Below the pieces are notes generated by a model that was given only the letters and a program-made list of their open reading frames with translations, had not been told where the DNA came from and did no database searches. DNA of 64,000 nucleotides from the NCBI GenBank assembly GCA_965261585.1, contig CBDHDN010000056.1, positions 1 through 64,000 on the forward strand, given 5' to 3'. Both the position numbers and the translations under genes were made by a program. The DNA is from CBDHDN01 sp965261585. Lineage in GTDB: Bacteria > Pseudomonadota > Alphaproteobacteria > UBA6615. Shown piece by piece: positions 1 to 10,110 of the stretch; position 1 is the first letter of the stretch, and each line of letters begins with the position of its first letter.

Positions 1-99
1 ATCGCAGCCATCCGGCAGGGCCGAACGGTTGCCCACGACGAGGTTCGCGAGTGGCTTCTCAGTTGGGGCCAGGAGGATGAGCGCGAACCGCCGAAATGA
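1..99 (+). CDS. Antitoxin of a ParD/CopG-like toxin-antitoxin pair (3' end only)
   Basis: This is the C-terminal 32 codons of a gene that begins before the window. The frame ends in TGA at 97-99 and overlaps the next gene's ATG (ATGA), the usual coupling of antitoxin and toxin. The tail, with a VAHDEVREWLLSWG core, resembles the C-terminus of small alphaproteobacterial ribbon-helix-helix antitoxins, which bind their own operator and block the partner toxin. The DNA-binding part lies outside the window, so the family is inferred mainly from the partner. Confidence 0.6.
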   Translation: MAAIRQGRTVAHDEVREWLLSWGQEDEREPPK

Positions 100-377
100 T
101 CATCGTCTGGTCGGAGCAGGCGGTCGGCGACCTGCGGGCCCTGCACGACTATATCGCCCAGTTCAACCCAGCCGCCGCCTCAGCCACGGCCGAGCGGATC
201 GTTACCGCTGTCGAGGGGCTCCGAGAATTCCCGGGAATGGGCCGTCCCGGCCGCAAGCCGCACACGCGTGAACTCGTCGTGCCGGGGACGCCTTCTTTCG
301 TCCCCTACATGGTCACCGATGACCGCATCGAGGTCATCGCCGTGATGCACGGCGTGCGAAAGTGGCAGCAAGAGTAA
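96..377 (+). CDS. RelE/ParE-family toxin
   Basis: This 93-residue protein has the size and pattern of the ParE/RelE toxin fold: an N-terminal beta strand (MIIVWSEQAVGDL), two helices, the P-G-x-G-R-x-G turn near residues 48-52 (PGMGRPGR), then strands ending in a basic IAVMHGVRKWQQE tail. ParE toxins poison DNA gyrase and RelE toxins cut mRNA on the ribosome. The P-G-M-G-R loop and AVMHGVRKW end are more typical of the ParE branch. It overlaps the antitoxin by four bases, so the two are co-translated. The target is not decided by sequence alone. Confidence 0.85.
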   Translation: MIIVWSEQAVGDLRALHDYIAQFNPAAASATAERIVTAVEGLREFPGMGRPGRKPHTRELVVPGTPSFVPYMVTDDRIEVIAVMHGVRKWQQE

Positions 378-533
378 GGGTTGCTACTCCGACCGCCTGA
401 CGCCCTTGTGCCGGCGGGCTCGGTAGATGGCGACAAGCCTGTTGCGCACCTGTCGGAACAGCCCAGGGGGCAGAACGCCGGTAGGCGAACTCGCCGGGCC
501 AGCGATGTCCGATCCGTGATGTCACGCCGCCGC

Positions 534-728
534 CTACATCAGCTCTTCGTCGAGGTGCCTATGCTCGGGCGGGACTTCCAAGCGGCTGATTGCCGAGATC
601 TCGGCCTCGCTCAGCTCTTCGATGCGTCGCGTAATGCGTCCCTGCCGTGCCAATCGATAATCGATGGCTGACAGCGGCCGTGATTGCTTGTGGATGCGTT
701 TTGTCACAGTCTTCGTCGGGTTGTTCAT
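534..728 (-). CDS. Small basic hypothetical protein
   Basis: A 64-residue reading frame starts with ATG just after the 3' end of the RNase P RNA gene on the same strand. It is basic at the N-terminus (TKTVTKRIHKQSR) and acidic at the C-terminus (EHRHLDEELM). No domain is recognised. It could be a real small gene read through from rnpB or a chance frame. The flanking stretch 378-533 holds no gene that can be supported. Confidence 0.3.
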   Translation of the reverse strand: MNNPTKTVTKRIHKQSRPLSAIDYRLARQGRITRRIEELSEAEISAISRLEVPPEHRHLDEELM

Positions 729-739
729 TCCTGTGATGC

Positions 740-1155
<416 letters not shown>

Positions 1156-1191
1156 CCCAGTATTTGGCGTCTTCGGCGCGCCCACGCAACC

Positions 1192-1880
1192 TCAATGCGT
1201 CAGCGCCAGCACGGCGGCCAGGCGGGCCATGGTCTCCGCATCGGCGACGCCGTCGACGCGGGCCGGCCGGAAGTGGCGCTGGAATGCCGTGATCACCGCG
1301 TCCAGCGGCGCGTCACTGACGCCATAGCCATAGGCGGCGAGCTGCGCTGCGACGTCGGTCGCCGGCGCCGCGGTGCTGCCGTCGGCCGGCCACAGGCCGA
1401 TCCCGGCAGCGGCCAGGCGGGCCCACGGGAAGCGCTCGCCCGGGTCGCGCTTGCGTGCCGGCGCCACGTCGGAGTGAGCGATGACGTTACGGGCCGGGAT
1501 CGGGTGACGCGCCAGGATGCCCTGACACAAATCGATCAGCGCCGCGATCTGCGGCTCGGGAAAGTCCCGGTAGCCATGGCCGTGGCCGGGGTTGTCGAGC
1601 TCGAGGCCGATGGAGTGGGCGTTCACGTCGGTGATGCCGCGCCACCCGCTAACGCCGGCGTGCCAAGCCCGGCGGTCCTCGGGCACCAGCGCGTGTACCG
1701 TGCCGTCCTCGGCGATCAGATAGTGGGCGCTGACCCGCGCCGCCGGGTCGCACAGCCAGTCCAGGCGGCGGCGGCCGACGCCATCTCCGTATAATGCACG
1801 ACCAGCATGTCGACCGGCGTTCCGGCGGCGCGTGGGCCCTGGTTCGGCGAGGGCCGGTCGATCGGCGGCGCGGCGCTCAT
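1192..1880 (-). pseudogene. N-acetylmuramoyl-L-alanine amidase, AmpD-like (frameshifted)
   Basis: The product would cut the amide bond between N-acetylmuramic acid and the L-Ala of the stem peptide in cell-wall recycling. The frame from ATG 1880 gives an N-terminus with MLVVHYTEM, then a single-base deletion in a GCC run near 1768 moves the rest to another frame: VSAHYLI, the zinc-site region, and VNAHSIGLEL, followed by VIAHSDVAPARKRDPGERFPW with the conserved H-S-D-x-x-P and K-x-D-P-G. A peptidoglycan-binding-like tail follows. Start overlaps the upstream ABC-F stop (ATGA), so they form an operon. The break may be a sequencing error, because all neighbours carry similar ones. Confidence 0.85.
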
Positions 1881-3676
1881 CCGTCGCTCGTGCCCGCGAA
1901 CGCCTCGCGGCGGGTCTCCAGCTCGAGCCAGCGGTCCTCGGCAGCGGCGATCGCTGCGGCGACCTCGTCGAGTTTCGCCACCGTGTCGCGGTAGCCGGCC
2001 GGATCGGTTGTGTAGAAGTCCGGTTGGCCGAGCGCGAATTCAAGCCTGGCCTTGGCGTTGGCGAGCCTGGTCAGCCGGTCCGGCAGCTCGGCCAGCTCGC
2101 GCGCCGCGCGGTAGCCCAGCTTCTCGGCGGCCTCGCGCGCCGCGCGTCACGACGCGGCGCGGCGCCGCGCAGTGACGGCTTCGGCGGCGCCGCGACGCGC
2201 CGTTGCAGCAAATAGTCGCTGTAGCCGCCGGCATACTCGACGATCGTCCCATCGCCCTCGACGGCGATCGTACTGGTCACGACCTCGTCGAGGAACGCAC
2301 GATCGTGGCTCACGAGCAGGACCGTGCCGGCATAGTCGTCGAGCATCTCCCGCAACAGGTCGAGAGTGTCGGCGTCAAGGTCGTTCGTCGGCTCGTCGAG
2401 CACCAGCATGTTGCTCGGCTGGGCCAGGATCTTGGCCAGCAGCAGCCGGTTGCGCTCGCCGCCCGACAGTGTGCTGATCGGCGCCTTGGCCTGGCGCTCG
2501 TCGAACAGGAAGTCGCGCAGGTAAGCGACGACGTGGCGCTGGCGGCCCTGGACCATCAGCGAATCGCCGCCGCCAGTCACCAGCGTTTCCCACGGGGTGG
2601 CCGCCGGGTCGAGCTGCGCGCGCATCTGGTCGAACCCGGCACCGTCAGCCGTGTGCCCAGGCGTACCGTGCCGTCGTCGGGCGCGAGGCCGCCGGTCAGC
2701 AGGCGCAGAAGCGTCGTCTTGCCGGCGCCGTTCGGGCCGATGACGCCGATGCGGTCGCCGCGCATCACGCGGGTCGAAAAGTCGCGCACGATGACGCGGT
2801 CGCCGAAGCGCTTGGCGATATGCTCGGCCTCGATCACCAGGCGGCCGCTCTCGGCGCCGCTGTCGGCCGTCAGCCGCGCCCGGCCGCGGCCGGCGAGCAA
2901 CGTCCGCCGCTCGTCCCGCATGGCCGCGAGCTTGCGCAGCCGGCCCTGATTGCGCCGCCGCCGCGCCGTGATGCCGTGGGTCAGCCAGTGCGCTTCGGCC
3001 TTGAGCTTCTGGCCGAGCCGGCGCGCCTCGTTCTCGGCCTCGCGATAGACCTCGTCGGACCAGCGCGCAAAGTCGTCATGCCCGCGCGGATTGGCGAGCA
3101 GGCGACCGCGGTGCAGCCAGAAGGTACGCGTCGTCACGGTGGCAAGAAACGCCCGGTCGTGGCTGATGATCAGCTGTGCCGCCCGCTGCGCCTTGAGCGT
3201 CTGCTCCAGCCACAGGATCGTCGGCAGGTCCAGGTGGTTCGTCGGTTCGTCGAGCAGCAGCACACCGGGCGCGCCGATCAGCGCGGCCGCCAGGGCGGCG
3301 CGGCGCGCCTCGCCGCCGGACAACGTGCCGAGCCGCCGCTCGCCGGCCAGCCGCAGCCGGTCGAGCACCTCCGCGACTTCGTGTGCCAGGTGGGTTCCGC
3401 GGGCGACGTAGTCCGCCACACGCTCGTCCAGCGGCAGCACCGGGTCCTGGGGCAGATAGCCGACGCTGAGCCCGGGCTCGGCGTAGCGCTCGCCGTGGTC
3501 GAGCGGCAGCGTCCCGGCCATCCCTTCAGCAGCGTCGATTTGCCCGACCCGTTGCGGCCGACCAGGCAGGCACGCTCGCCCGGCGCCAGCGAGAGCTCCG
3601 CCGCGGTGAACAACGGCGCGTCGCCGAAGCCGATCGCGCCGCCGCGTACCGCCAGGACCGGCGGCGGCGCTACCAT
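1877..3676 (-). pseudogene. uup: ABC-F family ATPase, Uup-like (three frameshifts)
   Basis: Two ABC cassettes on one chain without membrane segments mark an ABC-F protein acting on ribosomes or nucleic acid. Cassette 1 has Walker A GRNGSGKST, signature LSGGEARR and Walker B VLLLDEPTNHLD; cassette 2 has GPNGAGKTT, LSGGERNR and LVLDEPTNDLD. A C-terminal coiled coil (ELPDRLTRLANAKARLEFAL) points to the Uup branch. Frame breaks occur near 3523, 2637 and 2150; the first two are one-base deletions. Joined, the protein is about 600 residues, normal for Uup. The last stop overlaps the amidase start. Either a decayed gene or an assembly with indels; the excellent motif conservation favours the latter. 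Confidence 0.88.
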
Positions 3677-3722
3677 GGCCGCCGGGTCAGCAGCGGGCGG
3701 GCGAGGGGGGCTTCGCGCCCAC

Positions 3723-4475
3723 TCATCGATCCGCGTGCTGGCTCAGTCCGCGCTGGCGCTCGATGCGGTCGTAGGCGCCGTTGATGGTGGCCAGCTTTTC
3801 GTTCGCCACGTCGACGAACTCTCCGGCATGCCCTGGGCGATCAGCGTATCGGGGTGGTTCTCGCGCACCAGCTTGCGGTACGCGGCCTTCAGCTCGTCGT
3901 CCGGCGCGTCGTGGGCGACACCCAGCACTTGATAGGGATCTGTGGCGTCGTTGCCCATGCACTCGGCCTTGATGCGCAGGAAGTCGGCCTCGGCGAAGCC
4001 GAAGATGGCGGCCACATTCTGCATGTAGATCAGTTCGTCTTCGTTAACGCGGCCGTCGGCCCTGGCGATATGGAACAGACAGCCCAGCAGCTCCTCCAGA
4101 ACTGCGGGGTTTGGCCGCGAACATGCCGGCAACCTGGCGGGCATACGGCTCGTAGCCGTGGGCGTGCCTGCGTGCCAGGTTGAATACCCTTGCGACGTTT
4201 TTCACCTCGTCGGGCGCGACCCTGAAGACCTGGCGGAACGCCGCTATCTCGTCCTGGGTGACGACGCCGTCGGCCTTGGCCAGCTTGGCGCCCAGCGCGA
4301 TGACGGCGATGGTGAAGGCGACCTGATTTTCGGCCGGCCGGTCCGGGGCCGCCGCGGCGGCCTCGCCGCGGCGGCTGTCGACGACGTGCCCGGCGACGCC
4401 GCCCAACAGGGCGCCGAGCGGGCCGCCGAGGGCGAACCCGGCGACACCGCCTATGACCTTGCCCCAGATGCTCAT
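3723..4475 (-). pseudogene. DjlA-like co-chaperone with TerB and J domains (two frameshifts)
   Basis: The start MSIWGKVIGG is followed by a glycine-rich hydrophobic segment (GGVAGFALGGPLGALLGG), a TerB-like helical domain and a C-terminal J domain (DPYQVLGVAHDAPDDELKAA) with the HPD tripeptide in RENHPD. J proteins stimulate DnaK ATPase. Frame changes occur near 4104 (one extra C in CCCC) and near 3828 (one missing G in GGAGGAG), after which VANEKLATINGAYDRI completes the J domain. Total about 250 residues, usual for this type. It is followed by uup on the same strand. Start is the first ATG preceding the membrane-like segment. Confidence 0.85.
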
Positions 4476-4681
4476 GCCGAGTGCTCTGCGTGGCGGCCCG
4501 TGCCGCCTTCCGTCCAATGGTCACGCCTCGGATCCGGTATTCCGTCGTTTCAAGCGACGGTCAGCCCCCGCCGATCCATGACCATTTGTAGGCCGCAAGC
4601 CCACCTCCTGTCGACCTCCGGTAAGGGCGCCGCAGGCGGCACGCGGCCTCGCGAGGGACCCATGTACCTGTCCCGGCCGCC

Positions 4682-5977
4682 TCAGGCGGCGGCGTTGACC
4701 CGGGCCGCCGTGCTGTCCGGGTGCCGCCGCACCTGATGGCGGAGGACCCAGCCATCGGCCGTCCGGCGCCACAGATGCGGCGAGCGAAAGCTGTCGGCAA
4801 TCTCGATGAACTCGTCCCGCTCCATGCCCATGTAGTCGAGCACGTCGGGGAAAATGGCGCTCCGGCAGCTCGCCGTCATACTTGTGCACCAGAGCGACCG
4901 CTTCTTCACGCGTGATATGGCCGTGGCGAACTTCCTGCCCGGCCTCGTGGGTGCAACGGCCAATGCCGAACTTGATGAACCCGCACCAATAGTGAAATCC
5001 GTCCAGCTTGTCGTCGATGGAGTTGTACTTCGTGTACGACCCCTCGGTGCGGTGGGGATTGGCTTCGAAGTTCGTGTGCTCGACGGCGTAGTAGTAGTTC
5101 TGCTGTGGCACCCATTTCAGGAAATAGCCGAGGAAATGGGCCTCGATCCCCTCTTCCCTCATGTCGTCATGGGTAAGCGGCAGATATTCCTCGAGCTTCG
5201 CCCGGGTGATGCCGAACTCGGCAAGATCGTCGATCGGCAGGCCGCTCATGAAGATCTCGCCAGCCGGATCGCCGGTGCAGTAGCGCGGCAGAAACGACGA
5301 GACCTCATCATCCCCCACGGCCGCGCCGTACTCCGCCGGGCTCTCACCGTAGAAGATCAGCTTCGTGTTCATGCGCCGCGCCATCCGTATGGCGAAATGC
5401 CGCTGGCCATAGATGAACGGCTGGAATGGGTGCAGCAGGTTGCGGAACGCCAGTTCGGTCAGCTTCCGGTGGGTCTGGCCGTCCGGCGTGAACAGAAAGT
5501 TGTCGAACCCGCCGAGATGGACCCAGTTCGTGAAGTTGCGCCAGCCAACGTCCGTGTACATGTGCGGCGCCCATGTCACGGTCAGCGGGTTCATGCCGTA
5601 TTTCGTCTTCAGGACATGGGCCTGGTAGACCGAATCCTTGCCGCCCGATCCGGGCACAGGGCAATCGTAGGACCCGTTGCGTGAGCGGTAGCGGTCGAGC
5701 AGCGCGATCAGCTGCCGCTCCCTTTGCTCCCAGTCGATCGTGTCCTTCTTGGCGACGACCCGGCAGGCCTGGCAAACCACATCGACGAACGGAATCGTCT
5801 GCTTCTTGGAATCGATCTGGTCCTTGATCACTTCAGACGGCGCCGCGCGCTGGTTCGAGACCACGCATTTTGAACAGAACGTCACGTTCGGGGGCAGCCC
5901 CAGCGGGCTTCGAGCAGGCCATCATCGGGGTCGACTGCGAATGTTTTGCCGTCGATGACGCGGACATTGTCTGTCAT
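4682..5977 (-). pseudogene. N-acetyl sugar amidotransferase, PseA/WbpG-like (two frameshifts)
   Basis: This enzyme family uses ammonia delivered by HisH/HisF-like partners to turn an acetamido group on a surface sugar into an acetamidino group. The PP-loop ATP-pyrophosphatase motif is visible as PGSGGKDSVYQAHVLK, zinc-type cysteines occur at FCSKCVVS and CQACR, and YGESPAEYG, GIEAHFLGYF and CTHEAGQEVR follow the family pattern. The true start is probably ATG 5977 (MTDNVRVIDGKTF); a lost base near 5907 shifts into CSKCVVS, and another near 4860 shifts into FPDVLDYMGMERDEFIE. The gene is the downstream member of the hisF-hisH cluster, separated from it by an IS at 6060-7721. Confidence 0.88.
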
Positions 5978-6059
5978 TCGTGATCATCCTCGACTGCTGC
6001 GCACGCCGGCCCGCCAACCAGGCCGTTACCGTCGATTGCTAGGCGTTAAGGACTAACTA

Positions 6060-7721
6060 GTGCCCATCCGGAAACGCTAAAACACTGAAATAACTGAGTG
6101 AATCGTCTATTTTCGGAGCCAGGCTCCGGCGGTTTCGGCTATGCTGTTGGGAACAAGCCACTGTACCCAAAGGCAAACACCAAACCGCCGGAGGTGACCA
6201 TGCGCGAAGAGCGCACCGTCCAGGGCAGTATATTCGATCTGTTTTCGCCGCACGAGATCGGTCGTGAACTCGCGGCGATGTCCGCCTGGCTCGACGGCGA
6301 GGCCGCGGTGGTGCGCCTGGTCGCCGCAGACCTCGGCATCGGTCGGTCAGGCAGACCGGGCGCCACGGGCTGAGCGCCGATGCGGCGTTGCGCTGCGCGC
6401 TGCTCAAGCAGTACTTCCAGCTGAGCTACGAGGAGCTGGCCTTTCTGCTGTCGGATTCGGCATCGCTGCGCGTGTTCGCTCGACTGCCGTTCGGCTGGTC
6501 GCCGAAGAAGTCGGCGCTGCACAGCGCCATCGGCGCCATCGCCGCCGCCACCTTCGAGTGCCTCAACCGGATGCTGCTGGCGCGCGCCGCGACGGCCAAG
6601 CTGGAGAGCGGCGCCAAGGTCCGGTTCGACAGCACGGTCGCCGAGACCGCCATCCATGCGCCCACCGACTCCAGCCTGTTGTGGGATGCCGTGCGGGTCA
6701 TGGTGCGGCTGTTGCGTCAAGCCGACGTCGTGCTACCCGCCTGGCCCTGGCGCGACCACACGCGCCTGGCCAAGAAGCGCGCCCGCGCCATCGAGTACAG
6801 TCGTGGCAACAACCGGCAGCGGCTGTACCGCGAGCTGCTCGCCAAGACCCGCGCGACGCTCGCCTATCTGCACGACGCCATGGCGCGGCTGGCCGACGAT
6901 CCCGCGCCGGTGGCCGCGGCCTGGCGCGCCGAGGCCGAACACTTCGTGCCGCTGATCGAACGCATCATCGACCAGACCGAGCGCCGTGTCTTGCATGGCG
7001 AGAAGGTGCCGGCCGCCGACAAGCTCGTCAGTCTGTTCGAGCCCCATAGCGACATCATCGTCAAGAGCCGCCGCCAGGTCTCCTACGGCCACAAGCTCAA
7101 CCTGGCCAGCGGCGCCAGCGGTCTCATCCTCGACATCGTCGTCGAGCAGGGCAACCCGGCCGATGCCGAGCGCTTCGTACCCATGGTCGACCGCCAGATC
7201 GCGATCTACGGCCGGCCGCCCAGGCAACTCGCCGCCGACGGCGGCTGCGCCAGCACCGGCAACCTCGCCGCCGCCAAGAACAAGGGCGTCGAGGACGTCG
7301 CCTTCCACAAGAAATGCGGCCTTGCCATCACCGACATGGTCAAGAGCCGCTGGGTCTACCGCCGACTGCGCAACTTCCGCGCCGGCATCGAGGCCGCCAT
7401 CTCATGCCTCAAGCGCGCCTACGGTCTGGGCCGCTGCACCTGGAAGGGGCTCGAACACTTCAAGTCCTACGTCTGGGCCGCCGTCGTCGCCCACAACCTC
7501 GCCGTGCTGGCCCGCCTCAAACCGGCATAGCCGCCAACCCGACACGTCCGATCCACCAGCACCGACGGCCGCCGATCCCGCCGGCCTGCCTCGATCACGC
7601 GCCGCTCGTCACCGGCACCCCGTCACTGGACTCTGGAACGCATCTACAGCCCCCGTACCCACAAAACACGTCGCTCAAACGCGCAGCCTTACACTAAATC
7701 TAGTCGTTTATGGATGGGCAC
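6060..7721. mobile_element. Insertion sequence (ISNCY/ISDol1-like) inside the sugar-amidation cluster
   Basis: Terminal inverted repeats GTGCCCATCC (6060-6069) and GGATGGGCAC (7712-7721) extend imperfectly by AAACG. A 6-bp direct repeat TAACTA flanks both sides (6054-6059 and 7722-7727) and can be read as 8 bp, ACTAACTA, if AC is counted from the repeat. The element is 1,662 bp with one transposase gene. It lies between hisH and the amidotransferase, antisense to both. Family placement is from memory of the transposase type. Confidence 0.85.
6200..7530 (+). CDS. Transposase of the 6.1-7.7 kb element (frameshifted)
   Basis: The N-terminal part starts at ATG 6200 (MREERTVQGSIFDLFSPHEI) after GGAGGTGACC, a strong ribosome site. 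Near 6340-6385 the frame must shift by -1 to continue as GRHGLSADAALRCALLKQY and the conserved QLSYEELAFLL segment. The C-terminal half holds the DDE-type core: FDSTVAETAIH, LAADGGCAS and FRAGIEAAISCLKRAYGLGR. The full protein is about 440 residues, usual for this ISNCY-like group. The shift could be programmed, but nearby host genes carry the same kind of indel, so an error or mutation is more likely. Confidence 0.8.
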
Positions 7722-7756
7722 TAACTAACCATGAACCCGTGGTTCGAGGCGTCGGC

Positions 7757-8425
7757 TCAGGCCGCGCGTGTCCGGGCCTTGCGCAGGCCGATGGTGCCGA
7801 CATAGCGCCGCAGCAGTGCAAGGCCGACCGGCCCGCTCTTCTCGGGATGGAACTGACAGCCGACGACATCGTCGTGGCGCACCATGACGGCCGCGGCCAG
7901 GCCGTTGATCGGCACGGTGGCCACGATGGCCCGGCGATCTTCGGGAAACGGCACATAGGAGTGCACGAAATAGAACATGTCGTCGGCCCCGTGCCCGGCG
8001 AGCAACGGGTCCGGCTGGACCTGGTCCAACGCACGCCAACCGACATTGGGAATGCGCATGCCGCCGTCTCTGGCCGGCAGCTTGCGGATCTCGCCGCCGA
8101 TCAGGCCGAGCCCGCCGCAGCGGCCGAATTCATGGCTGGTGTCGAACAGCAGCTGCATGCCGAGGCAGATGCCGAGCACGGGGGTGCCGGCCGCCGCTGC
8201 CGCGCGCAGGGGGGCGACGAGTCCCTTGTGGCCGAGCGCCGCCATGGCATCGGCGAAGGCGCCGACGCCGGGCAGGACGATGCCGTCGGCGTGGCGAATG
8301 GCGGCCGCGTCATCCGTCACGTCGACCGATGCGCCGACATGGGCAAGCGCGCGGGCGATGCTGAACAGGTTGCCGCTGCCGGTGTCGACGATTGCGATCA
8401 CGGGCGCGATCCCCGGGGCGGTCAT
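7757..8425 (-). CDS. hisH: HisH-like glutamine amidotransferase for sugar amidation
   Basis: This class I glutamine amidotransferase (222 residues) releases ammonia from glutamine and passes it to a HisF-like partner. The nucleophile cysteine is in GICLGMQLLFD (near residue 87) and the His-Glu pair in CQFHPEKSG (near 195); IVDTGSGNLFS is the usual HisH N-terminus. The start ATG overlaps the hisF stop (ATGA). Flanking cytidylyltransferase and N-acetyl sugar amidotransferase genes argue that this is the WbpG/PseA-associated paralogue, not the histidine-pathway enzyme. No other his gene is nearby. After its stop the operon is interrupted by an IS. Confidence 0.9.
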   Translation of the reverse strand: MTAPGIAPVIAIVDTGSGNLFSIARALAHVGASVDVTDDAAAIRHADGIVLPGVGAFADAMAALGHKGLVAPLRAAAAAGTPVLGICLGMQLLFDTSHEFGRCGGLGLIGGEIRKLPARDGGMRIPNVGWRALDQVQPDPLLAGHGADDMFYFVHSYVPFPEDRRAIVATVPINGLAAAVMVRHDDVVGCQFHPEKSGPVGLALLRRYVGTIGLRKARTRAA

Positions 8426-9222
8426 CGGCGCACCGCAAAGCCGGCGTCGTGGATCGACTGCTTGAGGCAGGGCACCGTCACCTCGTCGTAGTGGAACACG
8501 CTGGCGCAGGCGATGGCGTCGGCGCAGCCGCGTCTCAGCACGTCCTGCACGTGCGCCGTGACGCCGGCCCCGCCCGACGCGATGACGGGTATCTGCACGC
8601 GATCGTGGATTGCCGCCAGCAGGTCGAGGTCGAAGCCCTTGCGCGTCCCCTCGCGATCGACCGACGTCACGAGGATCTCGCCGGCGCCCAGACGCTCGGC
8701 CTCGCCCGCCCAAGCCACCGCGTCGACGCCGGTGGTCTCGCGGCCATTGTCGGTGAGCGCCTCCCACTCGTCCGGTCCGCGGTGCTTCGCCTCGATGGAT
8801 ACGACGATGCACTGGCTGCCGAATGTGCGAGCGGCCGCGGTCAGCAACGCGGGTGCGGCGATCGCCGCGGTGTTGATGGCGACCTTGTCGGCGCCCTGGC
8901 GCAGGGCTTCGCGGATGTCGTCGACGCTGCGCAGGCCGCCGCCGACCGTCAGCGGCACGAACGTCTCCGCGGCCGCCTCGGCCACGATCGACAGGATGTT
9001 GTTGCGGCCATAAAGCGAGGCGACGATGTCCATGTAGATGATCTCGTCGATGCCGGCGTCGTAGTAGCGGCGCGCCAGCGTCCGCGGGTTGCCGACGACG
9101 CGCAGACCCTCAAGCCGCACGCCCTTGACGACATTCGGGCCCTTGATGTCGAGCCGGCTGATCAGGCGCAATGGCGGCCGATCGGCCGCGCAACCCGCCA
9201 CCGCGGCGCTGCACCGACGCAT
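8422..9222 (-). CDS. hisF: HisF-like cyclase paralogue, ammonia-channel partner for sugar amidation
   Basis: A TIM-barrel protein with the HisF family segments RLISRLDIKGPNVVKGVRLE, IIYMDIVASLYGRNN, FVPLTVGGGLRS and PVIASGGAG. The LDIKGPNVVKG start and VVSIEAKHRGPDEWEAL are typical of the surface-polysaccharide HisF branch that channels ammonia from HisH to an N-acetyl sugar amidotransferase. The start is uncertain: ATG 9222 gives 267 residues with an atypical 17-residue lead, while TTG 9171 starts just before RLISRLD, where homologues begin. Neither has a clear ribosome site. It is coupled to hisH by a four-base overlap. Confidence 0.88.
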   Translation of the reverse strand: MRRCSAAVAGCAADRPPLRLISRLDIKGPNVVKGVRLEGLRVVGNPRTLARRYYDAGIDEIIYMDIVASLYGRNNILSIVAEAAAETFVPLTVGGGLRSVDDIREALRQGADKVAINTAAIAAPALLTAAARTFGSQCIVVSIEAKHRGPDEWEALTDNGRETTGVDAVAWAGEAERLGAGEILVTSVDREGTRKGFDLDLLAAIHDRVQIPVIASGGAGVTAHVQDVLRRGCADAIACASVFHYDEVTVPCLKQSIHDAGFAVRR

Positions 9223-9246
9223 CGCGTTCGGTGTCTACGGCGGGGA

Positions 9247-9982
9247 TCATGCCACTATCGTGGCGCGGCCGGCATCGGCCGGTGCGACCGGCGCGGCGGG
9301 TGCGGCGCCGTGTTCGGCCAGCGCATTGGCGATGACCAAGTCCAGCTCGCCATCGACGTCGATGGAGCGCTCGCATGGCATCAGATAGGCAACCGTCTCC
9401 GGCGTCAGGAAACCGGTCTGCACCGCGAGCCACGGGCAGCGCGCCACGTAGACCGCGCCATTGATGGCCACGGCAGGATCATGGGTGCGCCGGTTGCGGG
9501 TCCGGCAACACCGGCCGCAACAGCCCGCGGGCGTCACGGTAGAGCGCCGTATGGGGCGGATTTACGCACGCCGTCACGGCAACGCATGCCGGCGCGTCGA
9601 GCGTCACGCAGTGGCCGACGGCGCCGTCGATGTCGGCCGGCGTGCGCAGCGGCGAGGTCGGCTGCAGCAGCACGATCAGGTCATAGCGCTCGGGCAGGGC
9701 GGCCAGCGCGTGGTGGACCACGGCCATGGAGTCGGTCGCGTCGGCCGCCAGGTCGGGCGGCCGCACGAACGGCACCTCGCAGCCGGCGGCGAGGGCCGCG
9801 GCGATGATCTCCGCATCCTCGCTCGAGAGAATGACGCGGTCCACCGTGGCCGCCGCGTGGGCCGCCGCGATCGCGCGGGCCAGCAGCGAACGGCCCGCGA
9901 CCGCACGCAAGTTCTTGCGCGCCAGCCGCTTCGAGCCGCCGGGCGCGGTGATGAGGGCAAGCACCGAAAGGCCGTCGATCAT
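9247..9982 (-). pseudogene. CMP-nonulosonate cytidylyltransferase, NeuA/PseF-like (one frameshift)
   Basis: Acylneuraminate-type cytidylyltransferases activate sialic, legionaminic or pseudaminic acids with CTP. The N-terminus shows the nucleotide-binding block ITAPGGSKRLARKNLR, then VDRVILSSEDAEI, VPFVRPPDLAADATDS and LIVLLQPTSPLRTPADID. Near 9487 a lost base moves the chain to a frame with NGAVYVARCPWL and IDVDGELDLVIANALAE, the usual C-terminal D-x-D-x-x-x-D. The glycine loop reads A-P-G-G-S where A-R-G-G-S is normal, so an active-site Arg may be replaced. First gene of the hisF-hisH-amidotransferase run; the stop lies 24 bases before the first possible hisF ATG. Confidence 0.85.
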
Positions 9983-10110
9983 GGGCCGACCAGCATCCGA
10001 GAGTTAACACTGGGCCAAATGTCATCGGTGGTTATGATAAACAAAGTCTGAACGGCCGGGCTCCCCTCCGGCCGCGATCACTCCAGTTAGCAACGAGAAA
10101 ACAAGGGCTT

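Noticed and set aside
381..671. 96-codon plus-strand frame after the ParE toxin
   Set aside because: No ribosome site and no family similarity; composition looks like chance.
6330..6390. Programmed -1 frameshift in the IS transposase
   Set aside because: No clear A-type slippery heptamer is seen, and host genes on both sides carry similar indels.
7757..9222. hisH and hisF as part of a histidine biosynthesis operon
   Set aside because: No other his gene is adjacent, and both are coupled to a nonulosonate cytidylyltransferase and an N-acetyl sugar amidotransferase. The HisF sequence has the surface-sugar type start.
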